A DNA stretch of 6,100 nucleotides from Phycisphaerales bacterium (GCA_019747615.1 JAIEQQ010000128.1:1-6100); one strand, 5' to 3'. Numbered from the stretch's first letter, positions 1-4,827 are shown. The notes: generated by a model not told the origin, from the sequence alone. Numbers and translations: made by a program.

Positions 1-376
1 TGAAGCACCGATCAAGCTCGGCACGCCACCAGGTCAGCAGCTCCGCGGCGCGTGCGCGGGCCTCGGGGCCGGCGCCGGTTTCGTCGCCCAGATCATCAGA
101 CCAGCGGCAGAAGGCGTAGATCGCGGCGAAGTCGTCGCGCAGGCGGGCGGGGACGAGGGAGGAGAGGACGCTGAAGTTTTCGTAGTGGGCGGTGGCCAAG
201 CCGCGGACATAGGCCCAGGCCTCGGGCTCGCTGGGGGCGGCGGTCTGGCCAGAGCTCCCCGCGATCGGCGCGGCCCGATCCCCGCCAGCCGCGGGCGGGC
301 CGAATCGCTCGACGAGCCGGATCACCGGCGTGCGAGGATCAAGGGCCAGAGGGAGGGGTGGGGCGAGATCTGGCAA
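1..376 (-). CDS. hpnC: Squalene/phytoene synthase family protein, HpnC-like (partial, N-terminal part)
   Basis: The reverse strand encodes the first ~125 residues of a trans-isoprenyl diphosphate synthase of the squalene/phytoene synthase family; the rest lies beyond position 1. Visible hallmarks are HYENFSVLSSLVPARLR (residues ~64-80), then YAFCRWSDDLGDET (87-100). The latter holds the first Asp-rich Mg/diphosphate-binding motif (D94, D95, D98). The HYENF...LLP-type segment resembles HpnC, which turns presqualene diphosphate into hydroxysqualene in the HpnCDE route to squalene and hopanoids. CrtB-type phytoene synthase is the main alternative. I chose the TTG at 376 because GGAGGT lies 7 nt upstream of it. 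A GTG at 325 (giving VIRLVERFGP at the N-terminus) and an ATG at 580 are also in frame. The first ~50 residues are Pro/Ala-rich and probably disordered. It is divergent from ispH, which supplies the C5 units of the same pathway. Confidence 0.75.
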   Translation of the reverse strand, partial: MPDLAPPLPLALDPRTPVIRLVERFGPPAAGGDRAAPIAGSSGQTAAPSEPEAWAYVRGLATAHYENFSVLSSLVPARLRDDFAAIYAFCRWSDDLGDETGAGPEARARAAELLTWWRAELDRCF

Positions 377-383
377 CCGGGGG

Positions 384-389
384 ACCTCC
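384..389 (-). promoter_or_regulatory. Shine-Dalgarno site for the hpnC-like gene
   Basis: Read on the minus strand this is GGAGGT, a six-base match to the anti-SD consensus, followed by 7 nt and then TTG at 376-374. It is the best sequence argument for a TTG start over the in-frame GTG at 325, which has no SD. A chance match is possible in such GC-rich DNA. Confidence 0.45.
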
Positions 390-393
390 GAGA

Positions 394-434
394 GGGGACG
401 GGGGGGCGAGGGACGGGCGGGCGGGCGAGCGGGG
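394..434 (+). other. G-run cluster with G-quadruplex potential
   Basis: Seven runs of three or more G (394-397, 400-406, 410-412, 415-417, 419-421, 423-425, 431-434) lie within 41 bp, separated by 1-5 nt. This satisfies the usual G3+/loop 1-7 quadruplex pattern several times over. It sits in the spacer between the divergent hpnC-like gene and ispH, on the strand that would be ispH mRNA if transcription starts upstream of it. The remainder of the spacer (377-585) shows no convincing -35/-10 pair. A TACCAT at 575-580 just before the ispH start is a weak -10-like candidate. Confidence 0.5.
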
Positions 435-585
435 ACAACGAGAGCCGGGTACGTTGGCGATCGGCGGTTGGATGCGACAACGCTCAGGTCGGTGTCGGCA
501 CCGCCCAAGGGGATGGTAACGGGTTGAACCGGATCAAGGCGGCGAAAAACGGCGACGAACGCACGCCGCACACCTACCATGGCCC

Positions 586-1662
586 ATGCGGATCATCCTT
601 GCGAATCCCCGTGGTTTCTGCGCCGGCGTTCACATGGCGGTCGACGTTGTCGATCAGCTTCTGGACCTGTGCAAAGAGATGCCGATCTACGTCTACCACG
701 AGATCGTGCACAACAAGCACGTCGTGCAGCGCTTCGTTGATCGCGGGGCGATCTTCGTCGAAGACCTGGGCGACGTGCCAGAGGGCAGCATCGTGGTCTT
801 CAGCGCCCACGGCGTCTCACCCGCCACGCGCGAGATCGCCCGCCAGCGCAACCTCACCGCGGTCGATGCCACCTGCCCGCTGGTGACCAAGGTCCACTCC
901 GAGGCCATCCGCTACGCCAAGCAGGGCTACCAGATCCTGCTCGTCGGCCACGAGGACCACCAAGAAATCATCGGCACCCGCGGCGAGGCCCCCGAGGCGA
1001 CGCAGGTCGTCGAATCACCGGAAGACATCGCGCACCTGAAGATCAACGACCCGAACAAGCTGGTCTACCTGACGCAGACGACGCTCAGCACCGACGACGC
1101 CGGCGTGATCATCGACGCGCTGAAGCGGGCGTTCCCGAGCATCAAGGAGCCGCCGGGCAGCGACATCTGCTACGCGACGACCAACCGCCAGCACGCGGTG
1201 CGGCAGATCGCGCCGGAGTGTGACCTTGTGCTCGTCGTCGGCAGCAAGAACTCCAGCAACTCGGTGCGCCTCACCGAGATCAGCCAGAACGTCGGCGTGT
1301 CGGCCCACCTGCTTGATGATGTCACGGAGTTGCGCGACGAGTGGTTCACGAACACACCCGGCGGCGGGCGCGACGCGGTGATGCTGCTCACGGCCGGAGC
1401 GAGCGCACCGGAGGATCTGGTAGCGACGATCTGCCGTACGTTGCTGACGAAGTATGGCGGCGATATCGAGCAGCGCGACATCATGCCGGAGGACGTGGAG
1501 TTTGGTCTGCCGGCGACGCTGAAGAAACTCATGCGCGAGCACGGCATCGATCCGGACGGCCGCAAGATCCGCGTGGGCAACTGGCAGATCACCGAGGCGG
1601 CGTATGGGGCGGTGCCGCTGACGGTGAGTGCTGGAGGGGCTGGGGCATCAAGGGAGCCCTGA
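586..1662 (+). CDS. ispH: 4-hydroxy-3-methylbut-2-enyl diphosphate reductase (IspH/LytB)
   Basis: This is the last enzyme of the MEP pathway, a cytosolic Fe-S reductase converting HMBPP to IPP and DMAPP. The three cluster cysteines are present: C12 in ANPRGFCAG, C97 in DATCPLVTKVH and C195 in DICYATTNRQ. Substrate-pocket residues are also visible: H42 (HEIVHN), H125 and catalytic E127 (GHEDHQEIIGT), the TQTTLS segment (163-168), GSKNSSNS (219-226) and TAGASAP with S273. The ATG at 586 starts exactly where family members start, a few residues before the first cysteine. No Shine-Dalgarno precedes it, so translation may be leaderless or SD-independent. At 358 residues it is about 40 longer than E. 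coli IspH (316). Most of the excess is a C-terminal extension after ~residue 315 ending in a Gly/Ala-rich tail. It is divergent from the hpnC-like gene and convergent with the small membrane protein. Confidence 0.97.
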   Translation: MRIILANPRGFCAGVHMAVDVVDQLLDLCKEMPIYVYHEIVHNKHVVQRFVDRGAIFVEDLGDVPEGSIVVFSAHGVSPATREIARQRNLTAVDATCPLVTKVHSEAIRYAKQGYQILLVGHEDHQEIIGTRGEAPEATQVVESPEDIAHLKINDPNKLVYLTQTTLSTDDAGVIIDALKRAFPSIKEPPGSDICYATTNRQHAVRQIAPECDLVLVVGSKNSSNSVRLTEISQNVGVSAHLLDDVTELRDEWFTNTPGGGRDAVMLLTAGASAPEDLVATICRTLLTKYGGDIEQRDIMPEDVEFGLPATLKKLMREHGIDPDGRKIRVGNWQITEAAYGAVPLTVSAGGAGASREP

Positions 1663-1675
1663 GCGCGAGCTCAGG
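1658..1675 (+). terminator. Hairpin overlapping the ispH stop codon, possible terminator
   Basis: A perfect 7-bp stem, CCTGAGC paired with GCTCAGG, encloses a GCGA loop (a GNRA-type tetraloop). The TGA stop (1660-1662) lies inside the 5' arm. No T-tract follows, so it is not a standard intrinsic terminator. It may act as an mRNA 3'-end stabiliser or a Rho-assisted stop. Confidence 0.4.
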
Positions 1676-1697
1676 TCGAGAACGAGACAATCCAAGT

Positions 1698-1724
1698 ACG
1701 CGGAGGACGCGGAGAAACGCTGAG
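1698..1724 (+). repeat. 9-bp tandem repeat, CGCGGAG family
   Basis: Three 9-bp units follow each other: ACGCGGAGG, ACGCGGAGA and the diverged AACGCTGAG. A related stretch occurs in inverted orientation at 2561-2592, sharing the 10-mer GTACGCGGAG. It lies in the non-coding gap between ispH and the convergent membrane protein gene. Confidence 0.55.
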
Positions 1725-1737
1725 AGAACCGTGGCCC

Positions 1738-1764
1738 GTCAGAGCCGCGGGCGTCAGCACGCGC
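1738..1764 (+). repeat. 27-bp dispersed intergenic repeat, copy A
   Basis: One of three copies in this window. The core is GTCAGAGCCGCGGGCG (1738-1753), followed by a more variable half containing AGC and GCG. It matches the inverted copy at 2204-2230 at 23 of 27 positions and the inverted copy at 2611-2637 at 21 of 27, counted by eye. No coding region covers it. Confidence 0.6.
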
Positions 1765-1779
1765 GCATGTAAACTGGTC

Positions 1780-1798
1780 GCATCAACCGGCCTGATGC
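1780..1798. terminator. Inverted repeat between convergent genes, possible bidirectional terminator
   Basis: GCATCA (1780-1785) and TGATGC (1793-1798) form a 6-bp stem with a 7-nt loop. It starts 11 nt beyond the stop codon of the leftward membrane protein gene and lies downstream of ispH. No T-tract follows on either strand, so termination activity is only suggested by position. Confidence 0.3.
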
Positions 1799-1809
1799 CG
1801 CCGATCGCG

Positions 1810-2148
1810 TCAATCGTGAAGTCTTGGGAGAACGTGCGGGAACAGAAAGGCTGCCCCGCTGGCGATCAGCATCGCGGCGAGAACTTGCAGCACGGCGTAC
1901 TCGCGCTTCAAGACCACGCTGAAGATCAAGAACGTCAGACCGGTTGCAGCGCCGCCGCACAGCAGTTCAAGGAGAACGTTGCTCATCGATTTTCCGTGGG
2001 TGAGCAGCAGCGGGACGGCGATCGGCACGAACAACAAGACATCGACGGCGTGCGGGCGTCGATTGCGCGTGATACATGCGACGACGTAGAACGGCGCCAC
2101 GCCGATCACGTAAGGCAACAGCACGAAAAAGAAAAGTGAGATCGTCAT
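1810..2148 (-). CDS. Small four-helix membrane protein of unknown function
   Basis: This is a 112-residue, very hydrophobic protein that I do not recognise. Four membrane segments can be read: ~3-26, ~35-52, ~57-80 and ~84-107. Short polar connectors separate them: TRNRRPHA between the first two and LKREY between the last two. No signal peptide or catalytic motif stands out. Coding status rests on the amphipathic-loop/hydrophobic-helix pattern and GC-rich third codon positions. The frame on the opposite strand over the same bases is highly charged and repetitive in composition, as expected for an antisense shadow. The ATG at 2148 has no SD. It is the third of three leftward genes after fdx and iscX, but the 97 bp gap containing a repeat makes cotranscription uncertain. 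It could be a small-integral-membrane family member; function cannot be given. Confidence 0.7.
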   Translation of the reverse strand: MTISLFFFVLLPYVIGVAPFYVVACITRNRRPHAVDVLLFVPIAVPLLLTHGKSMSNVLLELLCGGAATGLTFLIFSVVLKREYAVLQVLAAMLIASGAAFLFPHVLPRLHD

Positions 2149-2203
2149 CGCCGCGGCTGCTTTCGGTTCTTCATGAGCGATGGCGAGGCTGAGAAGTCAG
2201 CGG

Positions 2204-2230
2204 CCGCGTGCTCGCGCCCGCGGCTCCGAC
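2204..2230 (-). repeat. 27-bp dispersed intergenic repeat, copy C
   Basis: On the minus strand the core reads GTCGGAGCCGCGGGCG, then CG, AGC and ACGCGG. It agrees with copy A (1738-1764) at 23 of 27 positions. It occupies the 97 bp gap between iscX and the small membrane protein gene. Confidence 0.55.
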
Positions 2231-2245
2231 GAGGCATCCGCAAGG

Positions 2246-2470
2246 TCAATCCTCATCCTTCTGAATCCCCATCCGCTCCTCGTGCCACGCCACCTGGATC
2301 GACTCCAGGATCTTCTCATTCACCGGATGCGCCGGGTCCGGCGCGAAACCCGGCAGCGCCTCGACCAGCCCCCGCAGCGCAGTAAACCGCAACGTCAGCG
2401 GATCCACGCGCGGGTGCGCCTCGTGCAGGGCGAGAGCGATGTCCTCAATATCAAGCCAGCCGAAAGTCAT
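2246..2470 (-). CDS. iscX: Fe-S cluster assembly protein IscX
   Basis: This 74-residue protein matches the IscX (YfhJ) family over its whole length; E. coli IscX has 66. Family hallmarks are visible: Trp5 followed by D..DIA.AL (6-14), VDPLTLRFT (22-30), LPGF followed by a DP pair (39-45), and NEKILESIQVAW (50-61) with the acidic EE after it. IscX is a small acidic winged-helix adaptor. In E. coli it binds the cysteine desulfurase IscS and ferrous/ferric iron, and tunes sulfur transfer during Fe-S cluster assembly. The ATG at 2470 fits family N-termini (E. coli MGLKW, here MTFGW); no SD precedes it. It lies downstream of the ISC-type ferredoxin on the same strand, the order seen in isc operons. 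The spacing is 210 bp rather than a few bp, and no other isc gene is present. The C-terminal KDED tail is a few residues longer than usual. Confidence 0.93.
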   Translation of the reverse strand: MTFGWLDIEDIALALHEAHPRVDPLTLRFTALRGLVEALPGFAPDPAHPVNEKILESIQVAWHEERMGIQKDED

Positions 2471-2480
2471 GGGATTGGGA

Positions 2481-2508
2481 AGGGCCGAGGTTTGAGGGCC
2501 GAGGTTTC
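2481..2508 (-). repeat. Tandem 14-bp repeat upstream of iscX
   Basis: Two adjacent 14-mers, AGGGCCGAGGTTTG and AGGGCCGAGGTTTC on the plus strand, differ only in the last base. They end 11 bp from the iscX start codon, where a ribosome binding site or core promoter would be expected; none is recognisable there. Confidence 0.6.
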
Positions 2509-2560
2509 AGACGAACCAGCATGCTGAGCAGTCAGTAGCGGACCGGTCGCATGACTCGCC

Positions 2561-2592
2561 AGCGCTCTCCGCTCCTCTCCGCGTACTCCGCG
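2561..2592 (-). repeat. 9-bp tandem repeat, CGCGGAG family, inverted copy
   Basis: On the minus strand the units CGCGGAGTA, CGCGGAGAG and GAGCGGAGA follow each other. It shares the 10-mer GTACGCGGAG and the unit length with 1698-1724. It lies in the fdx-iscX gap beside copy B of the 27-bp repeat. Confidence 0.5.
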
Positions 2593-2610
2593 ATCGTTGC
2601 TCCGATTCGT

Positions 2611-2637
2611 CCGCAAGCTTGCGCTCGCGGCTCTGAC
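2611..2637 (-). repeat. 27-bp dispersed intergenic repeat, copy B
   Basis: On the minus strand the core is GTCAGAGCCGCGAGCG, 15 of 16 identical to copy A, followed by CA, AGC and TTGCGG. Its variable half contains a perfect 12-bp palindrome, CGCAAGCTTGCG (2612-2623), so this copy could form a short hairpin. Confidence 0.6.
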
Positions 2638-2647
2638 AGCCTTGAAG

Positions 2648-2675
2648 CTGACGGCTGAAGGCTGACCGCTGACCG
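2648..2675 (-). repeat. 7-bp tandem repeat next to the fdx stop codon
   Basis: Four heptamers follow each other on the plus strand: CTGACGG, CTGAAGG, CTGACCG, CTGACCG. On the minus strand the consensus is NNTCAGC. The array begins 5 bp beyond the fdx stop codon and runs up to copy B of the 27-bp repeat. Similar short TCAGC-type arrays are, as I recall, common between genes in planctomycetes and some other GC-rich bacteria. Confidence 0.6.
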
Positions 2676-2680
2676 CTCCC

Positions 2681-3073
2681 TCAATGCGGAATTTCCTTGA
2701 CCGCATTGCGGTTCCACGAGGGGATGCGGAGCGTAATCGGGGCGGAGCCTTGGACGATGCACTGGCAGCTCAGGCGGCTGTTGCGTTGCAGGCCGGGGGC
2801 TTCTTCGACGCGGTCTTCTTCGGCTTCGGTGGATTCGCTGAGCTGGTTTGCGCCCTGCTCGATATAGACGTGGCAGGTGCTGCACGCGCAGACGCCGCCG
2901 CAGGCGTGCTCGATGTTGATGCCGTGGGACATGGCGACTTCGAGCAGGTTCTGGCCGAGCGCGGCGTGGACGGTCTTGACCGGGTCATGCCCGCCGGTGA
3001 GGCCCTCGGGGTCTTCCATATGGAAGGTGACGGGGATCGTCGCGGTCGCGGGGTCGATGGGGCGGATGTGCAT
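2681..3073 (-). CDS. fdx: ISC-type [2Fe-2S] ferredoxin (Fdx, adrenodoxin-like)
   Basis: This 130-residue protein is an electron carrier of the adrenodoxin/Fdx family, which serves Fe-S cluster assembly by delivering electrons to the IscS/IscU complex. The cluster motif C58-x5-C64-x2-C67 lies in EHACGGVCACSTCHVY, and the fourth ligand is C103 in SRLSCQC. The segment LSESTEAEEDRV (78-89) matches the acidic partner-binding helix of E. coli Fdx (LPESSEQEDDM). C62 is also found in E. coli; C105 is an extra cysteine. The N-terminus is ~15 residues longer than in E. coli. I chose the ATG at 3073. An in-frame ATG at 3130 would add 19 residues (Leu/Phe/Pro-rich) encoded by a simple repeat and is unlikely to be real. 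No SD precedes 3073; a TAAACT at 3220-3215 on the minus strand is a distant, weak -10 candidate. iscX follows on the same strand. Confidence 0.93.
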   Translation of the reverse strand: MHIRPIDPATATIPVTFHMEDPEGLTGGHDPVKTVHAALGQNLLEVAMSHGINIEHACGGVCACSTCHVYIEQGANQLSESTEAEEDRVEEAPGLQRNSRLSCQCIVQGSAPITLRIPSWNRNAVKEIPH

Positions 3074-3090
3074 GGGAGGAGGGGGGGAAA

Positions 3091-3120
3091 ATGGCAAAGG
3101 GGCAAATGGCAAATGAGCAA
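3091..3120. repeat. 7-8-bp imperfect tandem repeat upstream of fdx
   Basis: Units ATGGCAA, AGGGGCAA, ATGGCAA and ATGAGCAA follow each other on the plus strand, with a further GAGCAA at 3125-3130. The array sits 17 bp upstream of the fdx ATG. It is less GC-rich than its surroundings and keeps the minus frame open, creating a spurious upstream extension of fdx. Confidence 0.55.
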
Positions 3121-3266
3121 AGAAGAGCAAACGCGGGAGATGGTCGGCGGTGTGGCTTGGGACGCGGGGCGGATCGTGGCCCGGTGAGGCTAGACGCGCG
3201 ATTCAGGGCTCCGGAGTTTAGTCACGGTCGGGGTCGCCGCCGAGTGTTTCAGCGCGCGGCCGGGCG

Positions 3267-3272
3267 TAAACT
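3267..3272 (+). promoter_or_regulatory. Candidate -10 element of a leaderless promoter for the GT2 operon
   Basis: TAAACT matches TATAAT at 4 of 6 positions including the key first, second and last bases. It ends 8 nt before the ATG at 3281, which puts the expected transcription start at or within 1-2 nt of the start codon. The GT2 gene has no SD, which agrees with a leaderless message. No good -35 is seen; GTGTTT at 3244-3249 has 17-bp spacing but is a poor match. Confidence 0.3.
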
Positions 3273-3280
3273 GCCCCCGC

Positions 3281-4180
3281 ATGGGCAACGACTCGACCGC
3301 ACAACCGGCGTCTCCGATCATCGCCGGGCAAGCCATCGCCCCGCCCATGCTGTCGCTGATCGCCCCGGCCCACAACGAAGAGGGCAACATCGCGCGGCTG
3401 GTCGAGCAGTGCGGCGCGGCGCTGCAGAAGACCGGCCTGCCCTTCGAGTTCATCATCGTTGACGATGGCAGCACGGATCAGACCGCGGCCCGCGTGCGCG
3501 AGCTGCTGCCGTCGCGCCCGTGGCTGCGGTGCATTCAGATGACCCAGACGCCCGTGGGCAAGGGCAACGGCCAGTCCGCGGCGTTCTACGCGGGCATCCG
3601 CGCATCGAGCGGCTCGCTCATCGCAACGATCGACGCGGACCTGCAGAACGACCCGGCGGATCTGTCGCCAATGCTGGAGCTGATGCGGGCGACGAACGCC
3701 GACATGGTGCAGGGCGATCGCAGCCGTTCACGCAAGGACAACGTGATCCGCAAGGTCAGCTCGAAGGTGGGCCGGTTGTTTCGAGCCGCCGTCTTGAGCG
3801 ACGTGGTGCGCGATACCGGCTGCTCGCTGCGGATCATGAAGCGCGAGCCGGCGCTGCGCCTGCCGCTGGAGTTTCGCGGCATGCACCGGTTCATCCCGGT
3901 CTCGTTCGCGCTGATGGGCTATCGCGTGGAGCAGCGCGAGGTCGGGCATCGCCCGCGCGTGGCGGGCACAAGCAAGTACGGCATGGGCGTGCTCTCTCGC
4001 GCGCTGCCGGGGTTCATCGATCTGCTGGCGGTGCGATGGATGGCCAGCCGACGGCGGCCGGTGTCAACGGTGGAGCTAGAGCGCGGCGCGGCCGAGGTAG
4101 GCACCAAGACCGTGGGGGCCGCGGCGCTAGAGAGCGTGGCGATCACGGCCTCGACAACGCGTGTCGGAGCGCGGGCGTGA
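3281..4180 (+). CDS. GT2 family glycosyltransferase, polyprenyl/dolichyl-phosphate sugar synthase type
   Basis: The protein has 299 residues and a GT-A fold. Its order of motifs is typical of the DPM1/ArnC/GtrB group, which moves a sugar from a nucleotide donor to a polyprenyl phosphate at the cytoplasmic face of the membrane. Motifs: LSLIAPAHNEEGNI (24-37), VDDGSTD (60-66), metal-binding DAD in TIDADLQNDP (116-125), DTGCSLRIMKR (178-188), GMHRFIP (200-206) and HRPRVAGTSKYG (223-234). There is no C-terminal membrane pair of the GtrB kind; membrane contact may come from the next gene product. A ~40-residue Ala/Thr/Val-rich tail follows RWMASRRRP (252-260). I chose the ATG at 3281; M23 (3347) is an alternative that starts right at the fold. 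The stop overlaps the next start as GTGA, so the two are translationally coupled. Sugar and acceptor cannot be read from the sequence. Confidence 0.88.
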   Translation: MGNDSTAQPASPIIAGQAIAPPMLSLIAPAHNEEGNIARLVEQCGAALQKTGLPFEFIIVDDGSTDQTAARVRELLPSRPWLRCIQMTQTPVGKGNGQSAAFYAGIRASSGSLIATIDADLQNDPADLSPMLELMRATNADMVQGDRSRSRKDNVIRKVSSKVGRLFRAAVLSDVVRDTGCSLRIMKREPALRLPLEFRGMHRFIPVSFALMGYRVEQREVGHRPRVAGTSKYGMGVLSRALPGFIDLLAVRWMASRRRPVSTVELERGAAEVGTKTVGAAALESVAITASTTRVGARA

Positions 4181-4827
4181 AGTGGGAGCCGGTGGCGATC
4201 ATGATCGTGCTGCTGGGCCTGGGGCTCTGGGTGGTCTATGGGCCGAGCACGCCGCACGAGCTGCGAGCCGGAGCGGTGAGCGCGAAGTTCACGATCGGGG
4301 CCGCCAAGGGCGAGCTTGAGATCCTCGGCGAGCCCGGCGGCGCTTCGTCCGTGCCGGGGTCCGCGTCCGGTCAGCGGACGTTTCGGTTCCTGCCGCGGGA
4401 TGGAACTCCGTCGCGGGTGATCGGCGAGCGCGAGCTGCGGGCTGTGGTGGGCGATAGCGTGCTGGACCAGGCGATTGACGCGTCGGGCAACCGGCTGTTC
4501 CGCATCCTGAACATCACCGGCTGGTGGAGCTTCGCGTGGCTGACCATCGGCTTCATCGGGCAGATGCTCTTCTTCGGGCGGATGCTCGTGCAGTGGATGG
4601 TTTCCGAACGGATGAAGCAGAGCCACATCCCAGAGTCGTTCTGGTGGTTCAGTTTCTTCGGCGGGGTGATGCTGTTCACGTACTTCGCGTGGCGGCAAGA
4701 CCCCGTCGGCGTGCTGGGGCAGACCTCCGGCGTGGTGATTTACGCTCGAAACATCCGACTGATCCGCAAGCAGGCCCGCCGCGCGGCCCGATCAACGTTT
4801 GACGCCGATGTGAAAGGTCCACCATGA
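4177..4827 (+). CDS. Membrane protein with lipid-A-disaccharide synthase N-terminal-like (LAB_N) domain
   Basis: This 216-residue protein starts at GTG 4177, sharing GTGA with the GT2 stop; GGAG lies 7 nt upstream. ATG 4201 is the alternative. Layout: membrane helix ~6-21, extracytoplasmic segment ~22-115, then a LAB_N domain (~116-193) with helices ~117-135, ~154-171 and ~178-192. The LAB_N signature is clear: GFIGQMLFFGRMLVQW (125-140), SERMKQSHIPESFWWFS (143-159), RQDPVGVLGQ (173-182) and IYARNIRLI (188-196). In LpxB of some bacteria this domain precedes the lipid A disaccharide synthase; here it stands alone. Free-standing LAB_N proteins next to GT2 enzymes are known, and a role in membrane handling of lipid-linked sugar is plausible but not shown. 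The ~94-residue insert between TM1 and the LAB_N domain, with VSAKFTIGAAKGELEIL and ERELRAVV stretches, is unusual and looks like a small beta-rich domain. Confidence 0.87.
   Translation: MKWEPVAIMIVLLGLGLWVVYGPSTPHELRAGAVSAKFTIGAAKGELEILGEPGGASSVPGSASGQRTFRFLPRDGTPSRVIGERELRAVVGDSVLDQAIDASGNRLFRILNITGWWSFAWLTIGFIGQMLFFGRMLVQWMVSERMKQSHIPESFWWFSFFGGVMLFTYFAWRQDPVGVLGQTSGVVIYARNIRLIRKQARRAARSTFDADVKGPP

Noticed and set aside
185..886. Plus-strand open frame of 233 codons overlapping the start of ispH
   Set aside because: It overlaps ispH in another frame, has Gly/Arg-rich low-complexity translation, and lies antisense to the hpnC-like coding sequence.
1015..1542. Minus-strand open frame of 175 codons inside ispH
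   Set aside because: Fully antisense to a strongly conserved enzyme; the Arg-rich translation is typical of a GC-rich shadow.
1795..2139. Plus-strand open frame antisense to the small membrane protein
   Set aside because: The translation is highly charged and Gln/His/Asp-rich with no fold pattern, while the opposite frame gives four clean membrane helices and GC-rich third positions.
2517..2526. 10-bp perfect palindrome CAGCATGCTG
   Set aside because: Single occurrence with no position relative to a promoter; easily due to chance.
3074..3130. Upstream start of fdx at ATG 3130
   Set aside because: The added 19 residues are encoded by a 7-8-bp tandem repeat and have no counterpart in the ferredoxin family.
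2684..3187. Plus-strand open frame of 167 codons over the ferredoxin gene
   Set aside because: Antisense to fdx, whose cysteine motif and length are diagnostic.
1663..3280. Possible CRISPR array or tRNA in the repeat-rich gaps
   Set aside because: The repeats are too short, irregular and without uniform spacers for CRISPR, and no cloverleaf-forming sequence with a TTCRA-type arm was found.
3520..4176. In-frame upstream extension of the LAB_N protein through the GT2 gene
   Set aside because: The extension reads the GT2 coding sequence out of frame and is Arg/Gly-rich; the real start is the GTG at 4177 with an SD and stop overlap.
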